The notes under the pieces are model-generated. The model worked only from the letters and a program-made list of their open reading frames with translations, was not told the origin of the DNA and made no database searches. Of a stretch of DNA of 64,000 nucleotides, positions 32,585 to 41,629 are shown in pieces (position 1 is the first letter of the stretch; every line of letters starts with the position of its first letter). Both the position numbers and the translations under genes were made by a program. The DNA is from Rhodoligotrophos appendicifer (GTDB lineage: Bacteria; Pseudomonadota; Alphaproteobacteria; Rhizobiales; Im1): the NCBI RefSeq assembly GCF_007474605.1, contig NZ_VHKL01000001.1, positions 372,001-436,000 on the forward strand, given 5' to 3'.

Positions 32585-34483
32585 TCACTGCGGAAGACGG
32601 TAGGCGACGACCTGATCCGAGACTTCCGGCTTTAAAATGGAATTGCCGCCGACCGCGAACACGACATAGTCCACGCCTTCATGAGTGAACACTGCCGGTA
32701 TGGAGACGGCGGGAGCTTCAACCAGATCGGACCAGAGCTCGCGTCCCGTTCGTGCATCGAGTGCACGCACGCGGGAATCGACGGATGCCCCGAGGAAAAC
32801 AACGCCACCCGCAGTGGCCACAGGCCCGCCCAAGGTTGGTGACCCCCATGATCTTAAGCCGTAAAATCCCTTGAGCTGCGCGCGTCCGAACGGCGTTTCG
32901 TAGAGCAGTTCGCCGGTGCTCAGATCATAGGCCGAAAAGGTACCAAACGGCGGCTCCCAGCACGGCATACCTGCCCAGTTGCTCCAATCGGTGAGATGAA
33001 TGCCGTAGGGCGAACCTTTCTGGGGAGAGTGACCTTCTTCGTTTCCGCCTTCTGCGTCCTGTATCTGCTCGTACTTGTCACGCGGAATCAGGCGGATCAC
33101 CTGAACGATGCGCGAGGCGTTCACATAGAGCGTGGCGCTGCGCGGGTCTACGGCAACGCCGCCCCAGTTCGTCGCTCCGGCTGTGCCGGGGAAGAAGAGG
33201 GTCCCCTGTTCAGAGGGTGGCGTGAAGATGCCCTCATAGAGATAGTTTTCCCGATCACGGGAGCACTGGCCGAAGCTCACCAGATCGGCGAGCCACCAAA
33301 CATCAGGAAGTTCGAGTGGATTTCCGACCGGGCGCGGGGTCAGGGCGAAGGGTTGCGTGGGGGCTGTCACCTCGCCATCGGCAGTGCTTTGCGGTGTCGG
33401 GCGATCTTCAACCTTGAACAGCGGCTCGCCGGTCCGGCGGTCGAGCACGAAGAGGAAGCCCTGCTTGGTTGCCTGCACAAGCGCCGGAATTGTCGTCCCG
33501 TTTCGTTCGATATCGACGAGGGTTGGCGCGGACGGAGTGTCATAGTCCCAGATGTCGTGGCGCACATGCTGGAAACTCCAGGCGATCTCGCCGCTTTCAA
33601 TGTTGACGGCGGTCACTGATGTTGCCAATGGGATCGGATCGGTCCGATCACCGCCCCAATAGTTGGGGCTTGGCGAAGAAACCGGCGCGTAGACCAGGCC
33701 AAGCTCCGGATCCGCTGTCATCGCCGTCCAGATATTGGCTGTGCCCGTTTTCGAGATCAGCTCTTCGGGAATGAAATTGGCTTCCCATAAAAGTTTGCCG
33801 GTGCGCGCATCGATTGCCAGAAGATTTCCTGGAGGCGCGACACGATACTCCCAATCCTTACCGGCCCAGCCAAGGAGAAGAGTGTCGCCCACCACGAGCG
33901 GCGGCTGGAGCAGCGAGAAAGGGAAAACGTCGTTGACGGTGTTCCATTGGTTGACGTTCAGCACGCCGCTGTCGCCAAACATGGCGCATCGCTTGCCGGT
34001 GTCGGCGTCCACGGCGTGCAACTCTGCGTCCATCGTCCCGATGAATACCCGCTTTTCACAGGCGCCGGCTTGGCCGCTCTGCCAGTAAGCAACGCCGCGA
34101 TTTTTGAGTGCGGGCTGCGTCAGCGCCTCGAGGGTGGAGTCGCTGTTGTAGGCCCAGCGCTCCTCGCCGGTCGCGGGATCGAGCGCGATGATCCGATAAA
34201 ATGGCGTTCCAACGTAAAGCGTCTTATTGGCGTAGACCGGTGTGGCAGACCAGACCGTCTCCGGGAGTTCGCCCGAGCCGTCGGACACGTCACCCGTACG
34301 ATAATCCCAAACCCGCTCAAGGCTGCCGACTGTGTCGGGAGTGAAACTCTGGGCCTTCGAGAATTTTGTGGAGGCCAGGTCGCCGTGAAACGCCGTCCAT
34401 TCGGATTGCTGCGCAGGGGCAGGACCAACCGTTGCGAACAGAAGAGCGAGAGAAATGGCGGCACAGCGAGCGCTGGAAATCAT
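32585..34483 (-). CDS. PQQ-dependent dehydrogenase catalytic subunit (glucose dehydrogenase-like)
   Basis: 632-residue periplasmic eight-bladed propeller quinoprotein with a signal peptide ending near APAQQ. Repeated W-motifs such as GWAGKDWEYRVAPPGNLLAID and ALDARTGRELW mark the blades. RHDIWDYDTPSAPTLVDI matches the active-site segment of membrane glucose dehydrogenase. It oxidises a sugar or alcohol and passes electrons to ubiquinone. Unlike E. coli Gcd it lacks the N-terminal membrane domain, which is encoded by the gene just upstream; the two genes overlap by four bases. Confidence 0.9.
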   Translation of the reverse strand: MISSARCAAISLALLFATVGPAPAQQSEWTAFHGDLASTKFSKAQSFTPDTVGSLERVWDYRTGDVSDGSGELPETVWSATPVYANKTLYVGTPFYRIIALDPATGEERWAYNSDSTLEALTQPALKNRGVAYWQSGQAGACEKRVFIGTMDAELHAVDADTGKRCAMFGDSGVLNVNQWNTVNDVFPFSLLQPPLVVGDTLLLGWAGKDWEYRVAPPGNLLAIDARTGKLLWEANFIPEELISKTGTANIWTAMTADPELGLVYAPVSSPSPNYWGGDRTDPIPLATSVTAVNIESGEIAWSFQHVRHDIWDYDTPSAPTLVDIERNGTTIPALVQATKQGFLFVLDRRTGEPLFKVEDRPTPQSTADGEVTAPTQPFALTPRPVGNPLELPDVWWLADLVSFGQCSRDRENYLYEGIFTPPSEQGTLFFPGTAGATNWGGVAVDPRSATLYVNASRIVQVIRLIPRDKYEQIQDAEGGNEEGHSPQKGSPYGIHLTDWSNWAGMPCWEPPFGTFSAYDLSTGELLYETPFGRAQLKGFYGLRSWGSPTLGGPVATAGGVVFLGASVDSRVRALDARTGRELWSDLVEAPAVSIPAVFTHEGVDYVVFAVGGNSILKPEVSDQVVAYRLPQ

Positions 34484-34827
34484 GAGGCGGTCCTGCGAAC
34501 GCTTGAGAAAAAGGCAAAGATGAAGCTCAGGAATGCGGCCCCCATCGCAGCAGCAAAGACGAACTGCATGAGGAACCAGGCAGCGACTGCGGTAAGCCCT
34601 GCAGCCAAGAGCAAGACAAAAACAAAGACGAGTACACCCCGATTCGGCATCACCCCCAGAACCAGAAGCCCGGTGCCTGCCGCTGTTACCCCCGCGCCGA
34701 TCAATGCCAGCAGAGCTCCCAGTGACCCGTCGACACCCGTGTTACCAAGCGGCGCAGCATATGCGGCCAAGGCAAGGCCGAGGCCGATAACAGAAAAAAG
34801 AAGCGATGCGAGAAACTTGTGCTGCAT
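34480..34827 (-). CDS. Membrane anchor protein for PQQ dehydrogenase
   Basis: 115-residue hydrophobic protein with four predicted helices (FLASLLFSVIGLGLALAAYA, GALLALIGAGVTAAGTGLLV, VLVFVFVLLLAAGLTAVAAW, FAAAMGAAFLSFIFAFF). It resembles the detached N-terminal domain of membrane-bound glucose dehydrogenase. The ATG at 34827 is chosen over a TTG two codons earlier. The four-base overlap with the dehydrogenase gene indicates coupled synthesis and a complex of the two proteins. Confidence 0.75.
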   Translation of the reverse strand: MQHKFLASLLFSVIGLGLALAAYAAPLGNTGVDGSLGALLALIGAGVTAAGTGLLVLGVMPNRGVLVFVFVLLLAAGLTAVAAWFLMQFVFAAAMGAAFLSFIFAFFSSVRRTAS

Positions 34828-35190
34828 ACCCAAGCCAACGTGAAAAAAAGCGACAGGTTCCAGCCAAACTTTTGCTCCAGTGGTTTAGAGCTCCCTGTCC
34901 GATGGCCACCACGCTGATCTCCCACAGACTCTGCCCTAGATTGCTTGTGCACCTGAAGATGGAGACTCCGCTGCAGCGTAGCCTGCGATTGGATACGGTC
35001 CGTGGAATAGGATTTTCAGCAGTGTTTAATTGTCCACGGTCCGATCAGCGGATGCGTCTGTTACGGACCGAATGCGCACTCAAGATGATCACCTGCCCCT
35101 CCGTTGACTTACGTTATAACATAACATATCGATGAGACGAGTAGAGGGAGGCAACGAGCCCTCGACCGTCCATGGTAAGGAAATGGTGAG
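34828..35190. other. Divergent intergenic region with Zur-like box
   Basis: 363 bp between the PQQ dehydrogenase pair and the zinc-binding protein gene. Apart from the Zur-like box and promoter elements near 35104-35132 I see no RNA gene or credible coding frame. Confidence 0.5.
35104..35132 (+). promoter_or_regulatory. Promoter with Zur-like box 1
   Basis: TTGACT at 35104-35109 fits a -35 element, with a weak -10 (TATCGA) 17 bases later. Between them is ACGTTATAACAT (35111-35122), a near-perfect palindrome of the TGTTATAACA type seen in proteobacterial Zur boxes. Binding there would block RNA polymerase. The same core recurs before two other operons in the next 3.5 kb. Confidence 0.65.
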
Positions 35191-36159
35191 ATGATCAGAA
35201 CACTGGCTGGCGCATTGGGTGCAACGAGTTTGCTGCTGCTGGGGAACGTCGCTGCATCTGCCGAGCCGCTCAAGGTCGTCGCCAGCTTCTCCATCATTGC
35301 AGATTTCGCGAAAAATGTCGGTGGCGACAGGGTAGAGATCGTCACCCTGGTCGGACCGAATGGCGATGCGCATGTCTATGATCCGAAGCCCTCTGACGCC
35401 GCTGCTCTTGCCGCAGCTGACGTGGTGCTCACCAACGGTCTTCAGTTTGAGGGCTTCTTGCCGCGCCTAATCAAGGCTTCGGGCGCGAAAGCGCCGATGG
35501 TGGAACTGACGAAAGGCGCCGAGATCCTGAAGGTCGAGGAGGAACCTCACGCGCATGCGGAGGCCGGCGAGCATCAGCATGAAAAGGCTGAGGACCACGA
35601 CCATGAGGAGGGCCATCACCATCATGGAGAATTTGATCCGCATGCGTGGCAATCGGTCCACAATGCAGAAGTCTACGTAAAGAACATTGCTGACGCCTTC
35701 TGCGCCGCGGATAAGGCGGGATGCGACACCTACACGGCAAATGCCAAGATCTACACCAATGCGCTCAAGGCGTTGGATACCGAAATCAAGGCGGCCGTAG
35801 CGGAGATCCCTGAGAACAAGCGCACCGTCATCACCTCGCACGACGCCTTCGGCTATTTTGAGCACGAATATCAGATCATCTTGCTCGCCCCCGAGGGCAT
35901 TTCGACGGATACCGAAGCCTCTGCCGCCGACGTCGCTGCTCTGATCAGACAGATTAGAGAAGACAAGGCTTCCGCGATCTTCGTCGAAAATATCAGCAAT
36001 CCAAAGCCGATAGAGCGGATCGGCCAGGAGACAAACTTGAAGGTGGGCGGCGAGCTTTTTTCAGACGCACTCTCAGAGGAGAGCGGTCCAGCCGCCACCT
36101 ATATCGAGATGATGCGCCACAACATCAAAACGATCAGGGGCGCCGTGCTCGGGGACTGA
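35191..36159 (+). CDS. Zinc ABC transporter substrate-binding protein (ZnuA/AztC type)
   Basis: 322-residue periplasmic metal-binding protein with a signal peptide (cleavage near ASAEP). Expected metal ligands are visible: His in [12 protein letters not shown], His in [10 protein letters not shown], His in [11 protein letters not shown] and the acidic residue in [11 protein letters not shown]. Between residues about 112 and 150 there is a His/Glu-rich loop typical of zinc-specific members. No permease or ATPase gene is adjacent, so it must use one encoded elsewhere. A Zur-like box precedes it. Confidence 0.9.
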   Translation: MIRTLAGALGATSLLLLGNVAASAEPLKVVASFSIIADFAKNVGGDRVEIVTLVGPNGDAHVYDPKPSDAAALAAADVVLTNGLQFEGFLPRLIKASGAKAPMVELTKGAEILKVEEEPHAHAEAGEHQHEKAEDHDHEEGHHHHGEFDPHAWQSVHNAEVYVKNIADAFCAADKAGCDTYTANAKIYTNALKALDTEIKAAVAEIPENKRTVITSHDAFGYFEHEYQIILLAPEGISTDTEASAADVAALIRQIREDKASAIFVENISNPKPIERIGQETNLKVGGELFSDALSEESGPAATYIEMMRHNIKTIRGAVLGD

Positions 36160-36213
36160 CCAGCGCGAAAGGCGACAAGGCGGAGCAATCCCGCTTTCTG
36201 TCCACCATAAACT

Positions 36214-36231
36214 GTTATGTTATAACATATC
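36214..36231 (+). promoter_or_regulatory. Zur-like box 2
   Basis: ATGTTATAACAT at 36217-36228 is a perfect palindrome, extended on both sides to about 16 bp with two mismatches. It lies 20 bases upstream of the GTPase start codon. It shares its core with the boxes at 35111 and 38318. Confidence 0.75.
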
Positions 36232-36247
36232 AATCACAGAGGTCCGA

Positions 36248-37462
36248 ATGCCCTCACTTCTGCCTGTCACCGTTCTCTCAGGCTTTCTCGGAGCCGGAAA
36301 GACGACACTGCTCAATCACGTTCTGAACAACCGCGAAGGACGTCGGGTCGCCGTCATCGTCAACGACATGAGCGAAGTCAACATCGATGCCGACCTGTTG
36401 CGGGAGGGAGGCGCAAACCTGTCTCGCACGGACGAGAAGTTGATTGAAATGACCAATGGATGCATCTGCTGCACGCTGCGGGACGACTTGCTCGCCGAGG
36501 TCCGCCGTCTCAGCGAGGATGGTCGCTTCGACTACCTGCTGATCGAGGGCACTGGCATCGCCGAGCCCCTGCCTATCGCCAGCACCTTCTCGTTTCGTGA
36601 CGAGGATGGCCAAAGCCTGTCCGACATCGCGCGACTCGATACAATGGTCACCGTGGTCGATGCCGCCAACCTGCTTCAGGACTATGGTTCGCGAGATTTC
36701 CTGCGCGATCGTGGAGAGACGGCGGGCGAAGAGGACGAGCGGACTTTGGTCGACCTTCTGGTTGAACAGATCGAGTTTGCAGATGTCGTCGTCATCAACA
36801 AAACTTCCGCCGTGTCCCCCGAGCAGCTCTGGCTCGTGCGCAAAGTGGTCGTCGCACTAAATCCGGATGCCCGTATCGTCGAAACCGATTACGGGAGAGT
36901 GCTCCTGGGCGATGTTCTCGATACCGGCCTGTTCGACGAGGGCAAGGCCCAGCAGCATCCGCTCTGGTTCAAGGAACTCTACGGGTTCGGAGAGCATGTG
37001 CCAGAGACGGAAGAATATGGCATCACGAGCTTCGTCTACCGCGCACGCCGACCGTTCCATCCAGAGAAGTTCAGTTCGGTCATCAACGCGACCTGGCCAG
37101 GGCTCATCAGGGCAAAAGGCCATTTCTGGCTGGCCACCCGGCCCAACTGGGTGGGCGAGTTTTCGCTGGCAGGCGCCATCGGTCATGTCAGCGGCATGGG
37201 CTTCTGGTGGGCGGCCGTCCCGAAGGAGCGTTGGCCCGACGATGCCGAGTGGCGGTCGATTCTGAATCGCAACTGGGACAGGGTCTGGGGCGATCGGAGA
37301 CAGGAGCTGGTGTTCATCGGCACCGGCATGGACGAGCTGGCGATACGAACAGCGCTTGACGAGTGCCTTGTCGGATCAGGAACGAACCCAAGCTTCGATC
37401 CCCAAGCCTATCGCCATCTGCACGATCCCTTTGCCTCCTGGGAGCGCGTTCATGCAGCCTGA
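36248..37462 (+). CDS. COG0523 GTPase, zinc metallochaperone (ZigA/CobW family)
   Basis: 404-residue G3E GTPase. Walker A is [15 protein letters not shown], Walker B region [11 protein letters not shown], and VVINKTS replaces the usual NKxD. The metal-binding CxCC motif is [15 protein letters not shown]. The C-terminal CobW_C domain includes [16 protein letters not shown] and [15 protein letters not shown]. Zur-controlled members deliver zinc to client enzymes during starvation. A Zur-like box lies just upstream and a DUF1826 gene overlaps its end by 11 bases. Confidence 0.92.
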   Translation: MPSLLPVTVLSGFLGAGKTTLLNHVLNNREGRRVAVIVNDMSEVNIDADLLREGGANLSRTDEKLIEMTNGCICCTLRDDLLAEVRRLSEDGRFDYLLIEGTGIAEPLPIASTFSFRDEDGQSLSDIARLDTMVTVVDAANLLQDYGSRDFLRDRGETAGEEDERTLVDLLVEQIEFADVVVINKTSAVSPEQLWLVRKVVVALNPDARIVETDYGRVLLGDVLDTGLFDEGKAQQHPLWFKELYGFGEHVPETEEYGITSFVYRARRPFHPEKFSSVINATWPGLIRAKGHFWLATRPNWVGEFSLAGAIGHVSGMGFWWAAVPKERWPDDAEWRSILNRNWDRVWGDRRQELVFIGTGMDELAIRTALDECLVGSGTNPSFDPQAYRHLHDPFASWERVHAA

Positions 37463-38132
37463 ACGGTCTGTTGGTGTGGCTCGCCTGATCGCTGCAGATC
37501 TGCATCCGGGAGCTCAGAGGCTTTCGCGAACAAGTCTGGAAGCCGGCCCGATCAGTCTCCTGCCGAGGACGTTGGAGCCCTTCATCCTTCACGCCATCGA
37601 CTCGATTCCTGTTGCAGCGCTGCCTTGCCTGCGTCTGGAGGGCACTGGCTTCAGCATGAAGGCCGCGCTGCATGGGGCCTTCATCGCCAGCGAATTCGCG
37701 CCCGATTGGCTGGCCGACTGGATGTCTGATGATATCGCCTTCCTTGCGCATCTGTTTCAAGACTTGACGGGCGCCCAGACGGTCCAAGTGCGGCTCGAAG
37801 CGGTCGACGATGATGGCTGCAGGCGTTTCCACGCCGACGCGGTCCACTTTCGGCTGGTGACCACTTATCGCGGCCCCGGCACCCAGTGGATTTCACCCCG
37901 CGCGCTGTGCGGACGGGCTCCAGCAAGCCCTGTCTCCAGAGAGGCGATCCGTCAGCTCGACCGCGGAACGGTGGCCATTCTCCGCGGCAGCAAGGGAGAG
38001 ACGCCCGAGCGCCCGAGCCTGCTGCATCGTTCACCGCCCATAGAAGGAAGCAACATCGTGCGCTTGTTCTTGGCGATCGATGATGCGGCAGACCACGATC
38101 ATTCGACACAGGAGAAGAGCCATGATCAGTGA
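37452..38132 (+). CDS. DUF1826 family protein
   Basis: 226-residue soluble protein of unknown function. The segment [23 protein letters not shown], given here by its core [10 protein letters not shown] and [10 protein letters not shown], and a His-containing LLHRSPP are typical of DUF1826. The conserved His/Asp pattern recalls 2-oxoglutarate-oxygenase-like metal sites, though this is only an impression. The ATG at 37452 overlaps the GTPase gene, as often seen for these two families, so it probably works in zinc sparing. It ends in a His-rich tail ([17 protein letters not shown]). Confidence 0.8.
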   Translation: MQPERSVGVARLIAADLHPGAQRLSRTSLEAGPISLLPRTLEPFILHAIDSIPVAALPCLRLEGTGFSMKAALHGAFIASEFAPDWLADWMSDDIAFLAHLFQDLTGAQTVQVRLEAVDDDGCRRFHADAVHFRLVTTYRGPGTQWISPRALCGRAPASPVSREAIRQLDRGTVAILRGSKGETPERPSLLHRSPPIEGSNIVRLFLAIDDAADHDHSTQEKSHDQ

Positions 38133-38205
38133 AGCCAAGTGCTTGAGCAGTGCATTCCGTTCTCATTTGGAGCAGCTGCGCAGCTGTGTGACAAACGAAG
38201 CTTGA
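38122..38205 (+). CDS. Possible 27-residue small protein
   Basis: A short frame beginning with ATG at 38122 and preceded by a strong AGGAGAAG site. It overlaps the DUF1826 stop by 11 bases and contains two Cys residues (AKCLSSAF, LRSCVTNEA). The good ribosome site is the only support, so it may be chance. Confidence 0.25.
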   Translation: MISEAKCLSSAFRSHLEQLRSCVTNEA

Positions 38206-38317
38206 GCCTGACCACGGCTCGCCACGGAGTCCGCCTCATCTCAGGAGATGCCATTCGAGAGCCAGATCCCGCTGGTGAATGTGGACAGGCGAGGCGAGTA
38301 GATGTTACAACAAATGT

Positions 38318-38331
38318 AATGTTATAATATT
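38318..38331 (+). promoter_or_regulatory. Zur-like box 3
   Basis: AATGTTATAATATT is a 14-bp palindrome with one mismatched pair and shares the TGTTATAA core with the two upstream boxes. It lies 28 bases before the start of the nickel/peptide-type binding protein, so this importer is probably in the same regulon. Confidence 0.7.
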
Positions 38332-38359
38332 GCAAGTACGCTTTCTTTGGGGATTTCTC

Positions 38360-39880
38360 ATGCTGCACAGGTTTATCACGGTGCTCGCCACCTTGATATT
38401 TGTTGGTCTTTCTCCTGCCTTGGCGGAGAATGACCAGGTGCTGGACGTCGTGGCACCCTTCGAAATCAAAGGGACGGATCCTTCGCTGTCCGGCGACATT
38501 TTCCTGAAGATGGGCATCGTCGAGACGCTGGTGGACGCCGACCGCGACGGCAATCCGACCCCGGCTTTGGCCGAGAGCTGGGAGAGGTCGGAGGACGCCA
38601 CCGTTTGGCGCTTCAAACTGCGGCCGGGCGTGCGCTTTCACGACGGTTCGATGCTCTCGGCTGATAGTGTCGTCAAGTCGTTGACCGTGGCCAGGAGCAA
38701 ACCCGGCATTCTCGACAAGGCGCCCATTACAAGGATCGAGGCCGATGGCGACGATGTTGTCATCCGGCTGTCCAAGCCCTTTGCTCCCCTGCTGGCTTTT
38801 CTTGCCGAAAACCGGGCGCAAATTCTGAGTCTCGGCAGCTTCTCTGCCACCGACGAGGTCACCAGCGTGATCGGAACGGGCGCCTATCGGTTGACCTCCC
38901 TGCAGGCGCCCCAGAAGTTGACCACGGAAGTCTTCCCAGACTATTGGGGCGACAAGCCCGTCATCGGCGGCACGACATATCTCGCAGTCGGGCGCGCCGA
39001 GACCCGCGCCCTGATGGCCGAAAGTGGCGACGCCGACTATGTCTTGAACCTTGATCCGGCAAGTCGCACGCGGTTGGCGGCGAGCGATAAAGTCGATGTC
39101 CTAGCGGTCTCTATTCCCCGCTCGGTGCTCCTCAAGGTTAATGCCGGTCATCCTTTTCTCGACGATGTGAAAGCACGTCAGGCCCTCAGCCTCGCAATCG
39201 ACCGCGAGGGCATCGCCGCAGCGATCTTGCGATACCCTGCAGCTGCTGACCAGCTCTTCCCGCCAAGCGTCGGCACCTGGCATAACGCGTCGATCGCACC
39301 GCTTGCCCATGATGTGGAAAAGGCGAAGGCGTTGCTTGCTGAACTCGGCTGGAAGCCGGGCGCCGATGCCGTGCTCGAACGCGACGGCAAGCGATTCTCG
39401 CTGACCCTCACCACCTATCCCGATCGCCCAGAACTTCCCCTGATCGCCGCGGTGCTGCAGGAGCAATTCCGAGAAATCGGAGTCGAGGTGACGATCAACT
39501 CGACCAATTCCAGCGAGATCCCCGCCAAGCATCAGGATGGTTCCCTGGAAATCGGGCTTGTGGCCCGGAACTTCGCCCTGGCGCCGGATCCAATTGCGAC
39601 CGTGTTGCAGGACTATCCGCCGAAGGGCGGCGACTGGGGTGCCATGAATTGGTCGAACCCGGAATTCGAGACGCTGATCGCGGCTCTTGCGACGGCATCG
39701 AGCACGGAGGACGGCCAGACGCTGCGCGACAAGGCGGTGGCTATTCTTCAGGATGAGCTCCCGGTCATTCCGATCGCCTGGTATCAGCAGACGGCTGGCG
39801 TCTCGAAATCGGTGAAAGGGGCGGCGATCGATCCTTTCGAGCGCAGCTTCGGGATTTCCAAGATGCGATGGGCAGAGTGA
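38360..39880 (+). CDS. Nickel/peptide-type ABC transporter substrate-binding protein (SBP_bac_5)
   Basis: 506-residue exported protein with a signal peptide ending SPALAEN. It has the cluster C binding-protein features: FLKMGIVETLVDADRDGNPTP as the family opening, WRFKLRPGVRFHDGSMLSAD, RQALSLAIDREGIA and ALLAELGWKPG. Relatives bind oligopeptides, nickel chelates, opines or metallophores. The ATG at 38360 is preceded by GGGGAT. The Zur-like box upstream argues for a zinc-related ligand such as a Zn-chelate. It overlaps the first permease gene by 13 bases. Confidence 0.9.
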   Translation: MLHRFITVLATLIFVGLSPALAENDQVLDVVAPFEIKGTDPSLSGDIFLKMGIVETLVDADRDGNPTPALAESWERSEDATVWRFKLRPGVRFHDGSMLSADSVVKSLTVARSKPGILDKAPITRIEADGDDVVIRLSKPFAPLLAFLAENRAQILSLGSFSATDEVTSVIGTGAYRLTSLQAPQKLTTEVFPDYWGDKPVIGGTTYLAVGRAETRALMAESGDADYVLNLDPASRTRLAASDKVDVLAVSIPRSVLLKVNAGHPFLDDVKARQALSLAIDREGIAAAILRYPAAADQLFPPSVGTWHNASIAPLAHDVEKAKALLAELGWKPGADAVLERDGKRFSLTLTTYPDRPELPLIAAVLQEQFREIGVEVTINSTNSSEIPAKHQDGSLEIGLVARNFALAPDPIATVLQDYPPKGGDWGAMNWSNPEFETLIAALATASSTEDGQTLRDKAVAILQDELPVIPIAWYQQTAGVSKSVKGAAIDPFERSFGISKMRWAE

Positions 39881-40814
39881 TCAGGACGCTTGGTTATCGT
39901 CTGTTCCAGGCCGTCTTGGTGGCTGTGCTGGTCGGCCTCCTGACCTTCATTCTCGTCCGCTCCCTGCCGGGTGACATGGCCTATCGTATCGCTGCCGGGC
40001 GGTACGGCTACGACATGGTCGACACGGCAGCCGCAGAGAGGGTGCGCCAGGAGCTCTCTCTGAGCAGCGGGTTGGGCCTTGAAGCGCTCCTCTCCTGGTT
40101 CTGGGACTTGCTTCGGTTCGATCTGGGCACCTCGCTGGTCTCGAGCCAGCCGGTGATCGGCGAAGTTACGCATCAGCTTGGCCATACCCTCGGCCTGGCA
40201 CTTGCGGCCATCGTCCTCTCGATGCTTATGGCCCGCCGCCCGGCATTCTCGCCGGACTGAAGCCGGACAGCGTGCTCGACCGTGGATTGCTGCTGGTCTC
40301 GACGGGCATTCGGGCCCTGCCGCATTTCGTTGTCGGATTGTTGCTCATCATCCTCTTCGCCGCGCATCTCGGCCTGCTTCCCGCAGCGGGGCACGGACGG
40401 CAGGAGCACATGATCCTTCCCGCACTGACACTGGCCCTCGGCCTAGCCTCGGTGTCGAGCCGTGTGGCTCGCGACGCGATGGTCGGGGTGGCGGGCTCTG
40501 CCTATTATAGCTTCGGCCGAACCAAAGGGCTCTCCGAGGCCCAGATGTTCCGTCGGCATGGGCTGCGCAATGTCAGCGTGCCAATCGTGACCTATCTCGG
40601 CATTCAGTTCGTCTATCTTGTCGAGGGCGTAGTGGTGGTGGAAACGCTCTTCGCTTGGCCGGGCATCGGCCATGCCCTGGTCCACGCCATCTTCGCCCGC
40701 GATGTTCCCATGATTCAGGGGACAGCGCTGGTGATGGGGCTGATGTTCGTCACGCTGAATGCCTTGATCGATCTCGCCTGTTACTGGCTCGATCCGCGCA
40801 GGCAGCCGGCATGA
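39868..40814 (+). pseudogene. Nickel/peptide-type ABC permease 1 (NikB/DppB-like), frameshifted
   Basis: The reading frame breaks near 40230. The first part (39868-40260) ends in LGLALAAIVLSML and then runs into an unrelated tail and a TGA. The second part in the +1 frame resumes at about 40241 with GILAGLKPDSVLDRG and continues to 40814 with the EAA loop region RRHGLRNVSVPIVTYLG. Restoring one base, for example a third G in ATGGCCC, joins the halves into an ordinary DppB-like permease of about 315 residues. Since the downstream genes are intact and coupled by ATGA overlaps, a sequencing error or a recent mutation are both possible. Confidence 0.8.
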
Positions 40815-41629
40815 TGTCGCCGGGCCTCTCGCTGACCCTGGGCGCGCGCTGGCCCGTCCATCGCATCGTCGGTGTGACGCTGATGACGGCGATCTTCGCC
40901 TTCGCCTTTCTCACCCCCCTGTTCTGGCCCGTCGATCCCACCCGTCAGAGCTTGAGGAATGTCCTGGTGGGCCCGAATTGGGCAGAACCTCTCGGTTATG
41001 ACCATCTCGGCAGGTCGATGCTCGCACGCCTGTCGGCGGCCCTGAGGCTGTCGCTGGGCCTGGCTTTTCTCAGCGTCTTCACTGCCGCTGTGCCAGGGGT
41101 CGCGCTCGGCATCCTGGCAGCCTGGAAAGGCGGTCTCGTCGACCGCGCTGTGTCGTTGCTGGCGGATGTCTTTCTGGCACTTCCCGGACTGCTTCTGGTG
41201 CTGATGCTGTCTGCGATCGTCCCCAACTCCCCCGCCATGCTCTATGTCGGCATCTCTCTGGTTCTGTGGATCGAGTATTTCCGCCTCACCCGCGCCCTGA
41301 CTCGCACGCTCGTTACCGCTCCGGCCGTGCAGGCATCGCGCCTTCTCGGTTTCGGCCGGTTTTATATCTTCCGCCGGCACCTCTGGCCGGAAATCGGTCC
41401 TTTGCTGCTGACGGTCGGCGCTTTCGGAGCGGCGACCGCTATCATGGCGATCGCAGCCCTGGGCTTCGTCAGCGTGGGTGTGCGCCCCCCGACGCCCGAG
41501 CTCGGTCTCATGATGATCGAGCTGCTCCCGTATTATCAGGAAGCACCGCATGCACTCCTGCAGCCGATCTTGGTGCTCTTCCTGCTGGTCCTCAGTCTCA
41601 ACCTCATCGGCGGAAGCAAGCAGAGATGA
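40811..41629 (+). CDS. Nickel/peptide-type ABC permease 2 (NikC/DppC-like)
   Basis: 272-residue inner-membrane permease. It begins with a single helix, then PLGYDHLGRSMLARL, the usual DppC gate motif (GTDxxGRD variant). The EAA loop is ASRLLGFGRFYIFRRHLWPE. The C-terminus PELGLMMIELLPYYQEAPH is typical. The ATG at 40811 overlaps the previous stop by four bases, and the following ATPase also overlaps by four. Confidence 0.92.
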   Translation: MMSPGLSLTLGARWPVHRIVGVTLMTAIFAFAFLTPLFWPVDPTRQSLRNVLVGPNWAEPLGYDHLGRSMLARLSAALRLSLGLAFLSVFTAAVPGVALGILAAWKGGLVDRAVSLLADVFLALPGLLLVLMLSAIVPNSPAMLYVGISLVLWIEYFRLTRALTRTLVTAPAVQASRLLGFGRFYIFRRHLWPEIGPLLLTVGAFGAATAIMAIAALGFVSVGVRPPTPELGLMMIELLPYYQEAPHALLQPILVLFLLVLSLNLIGGSKQR

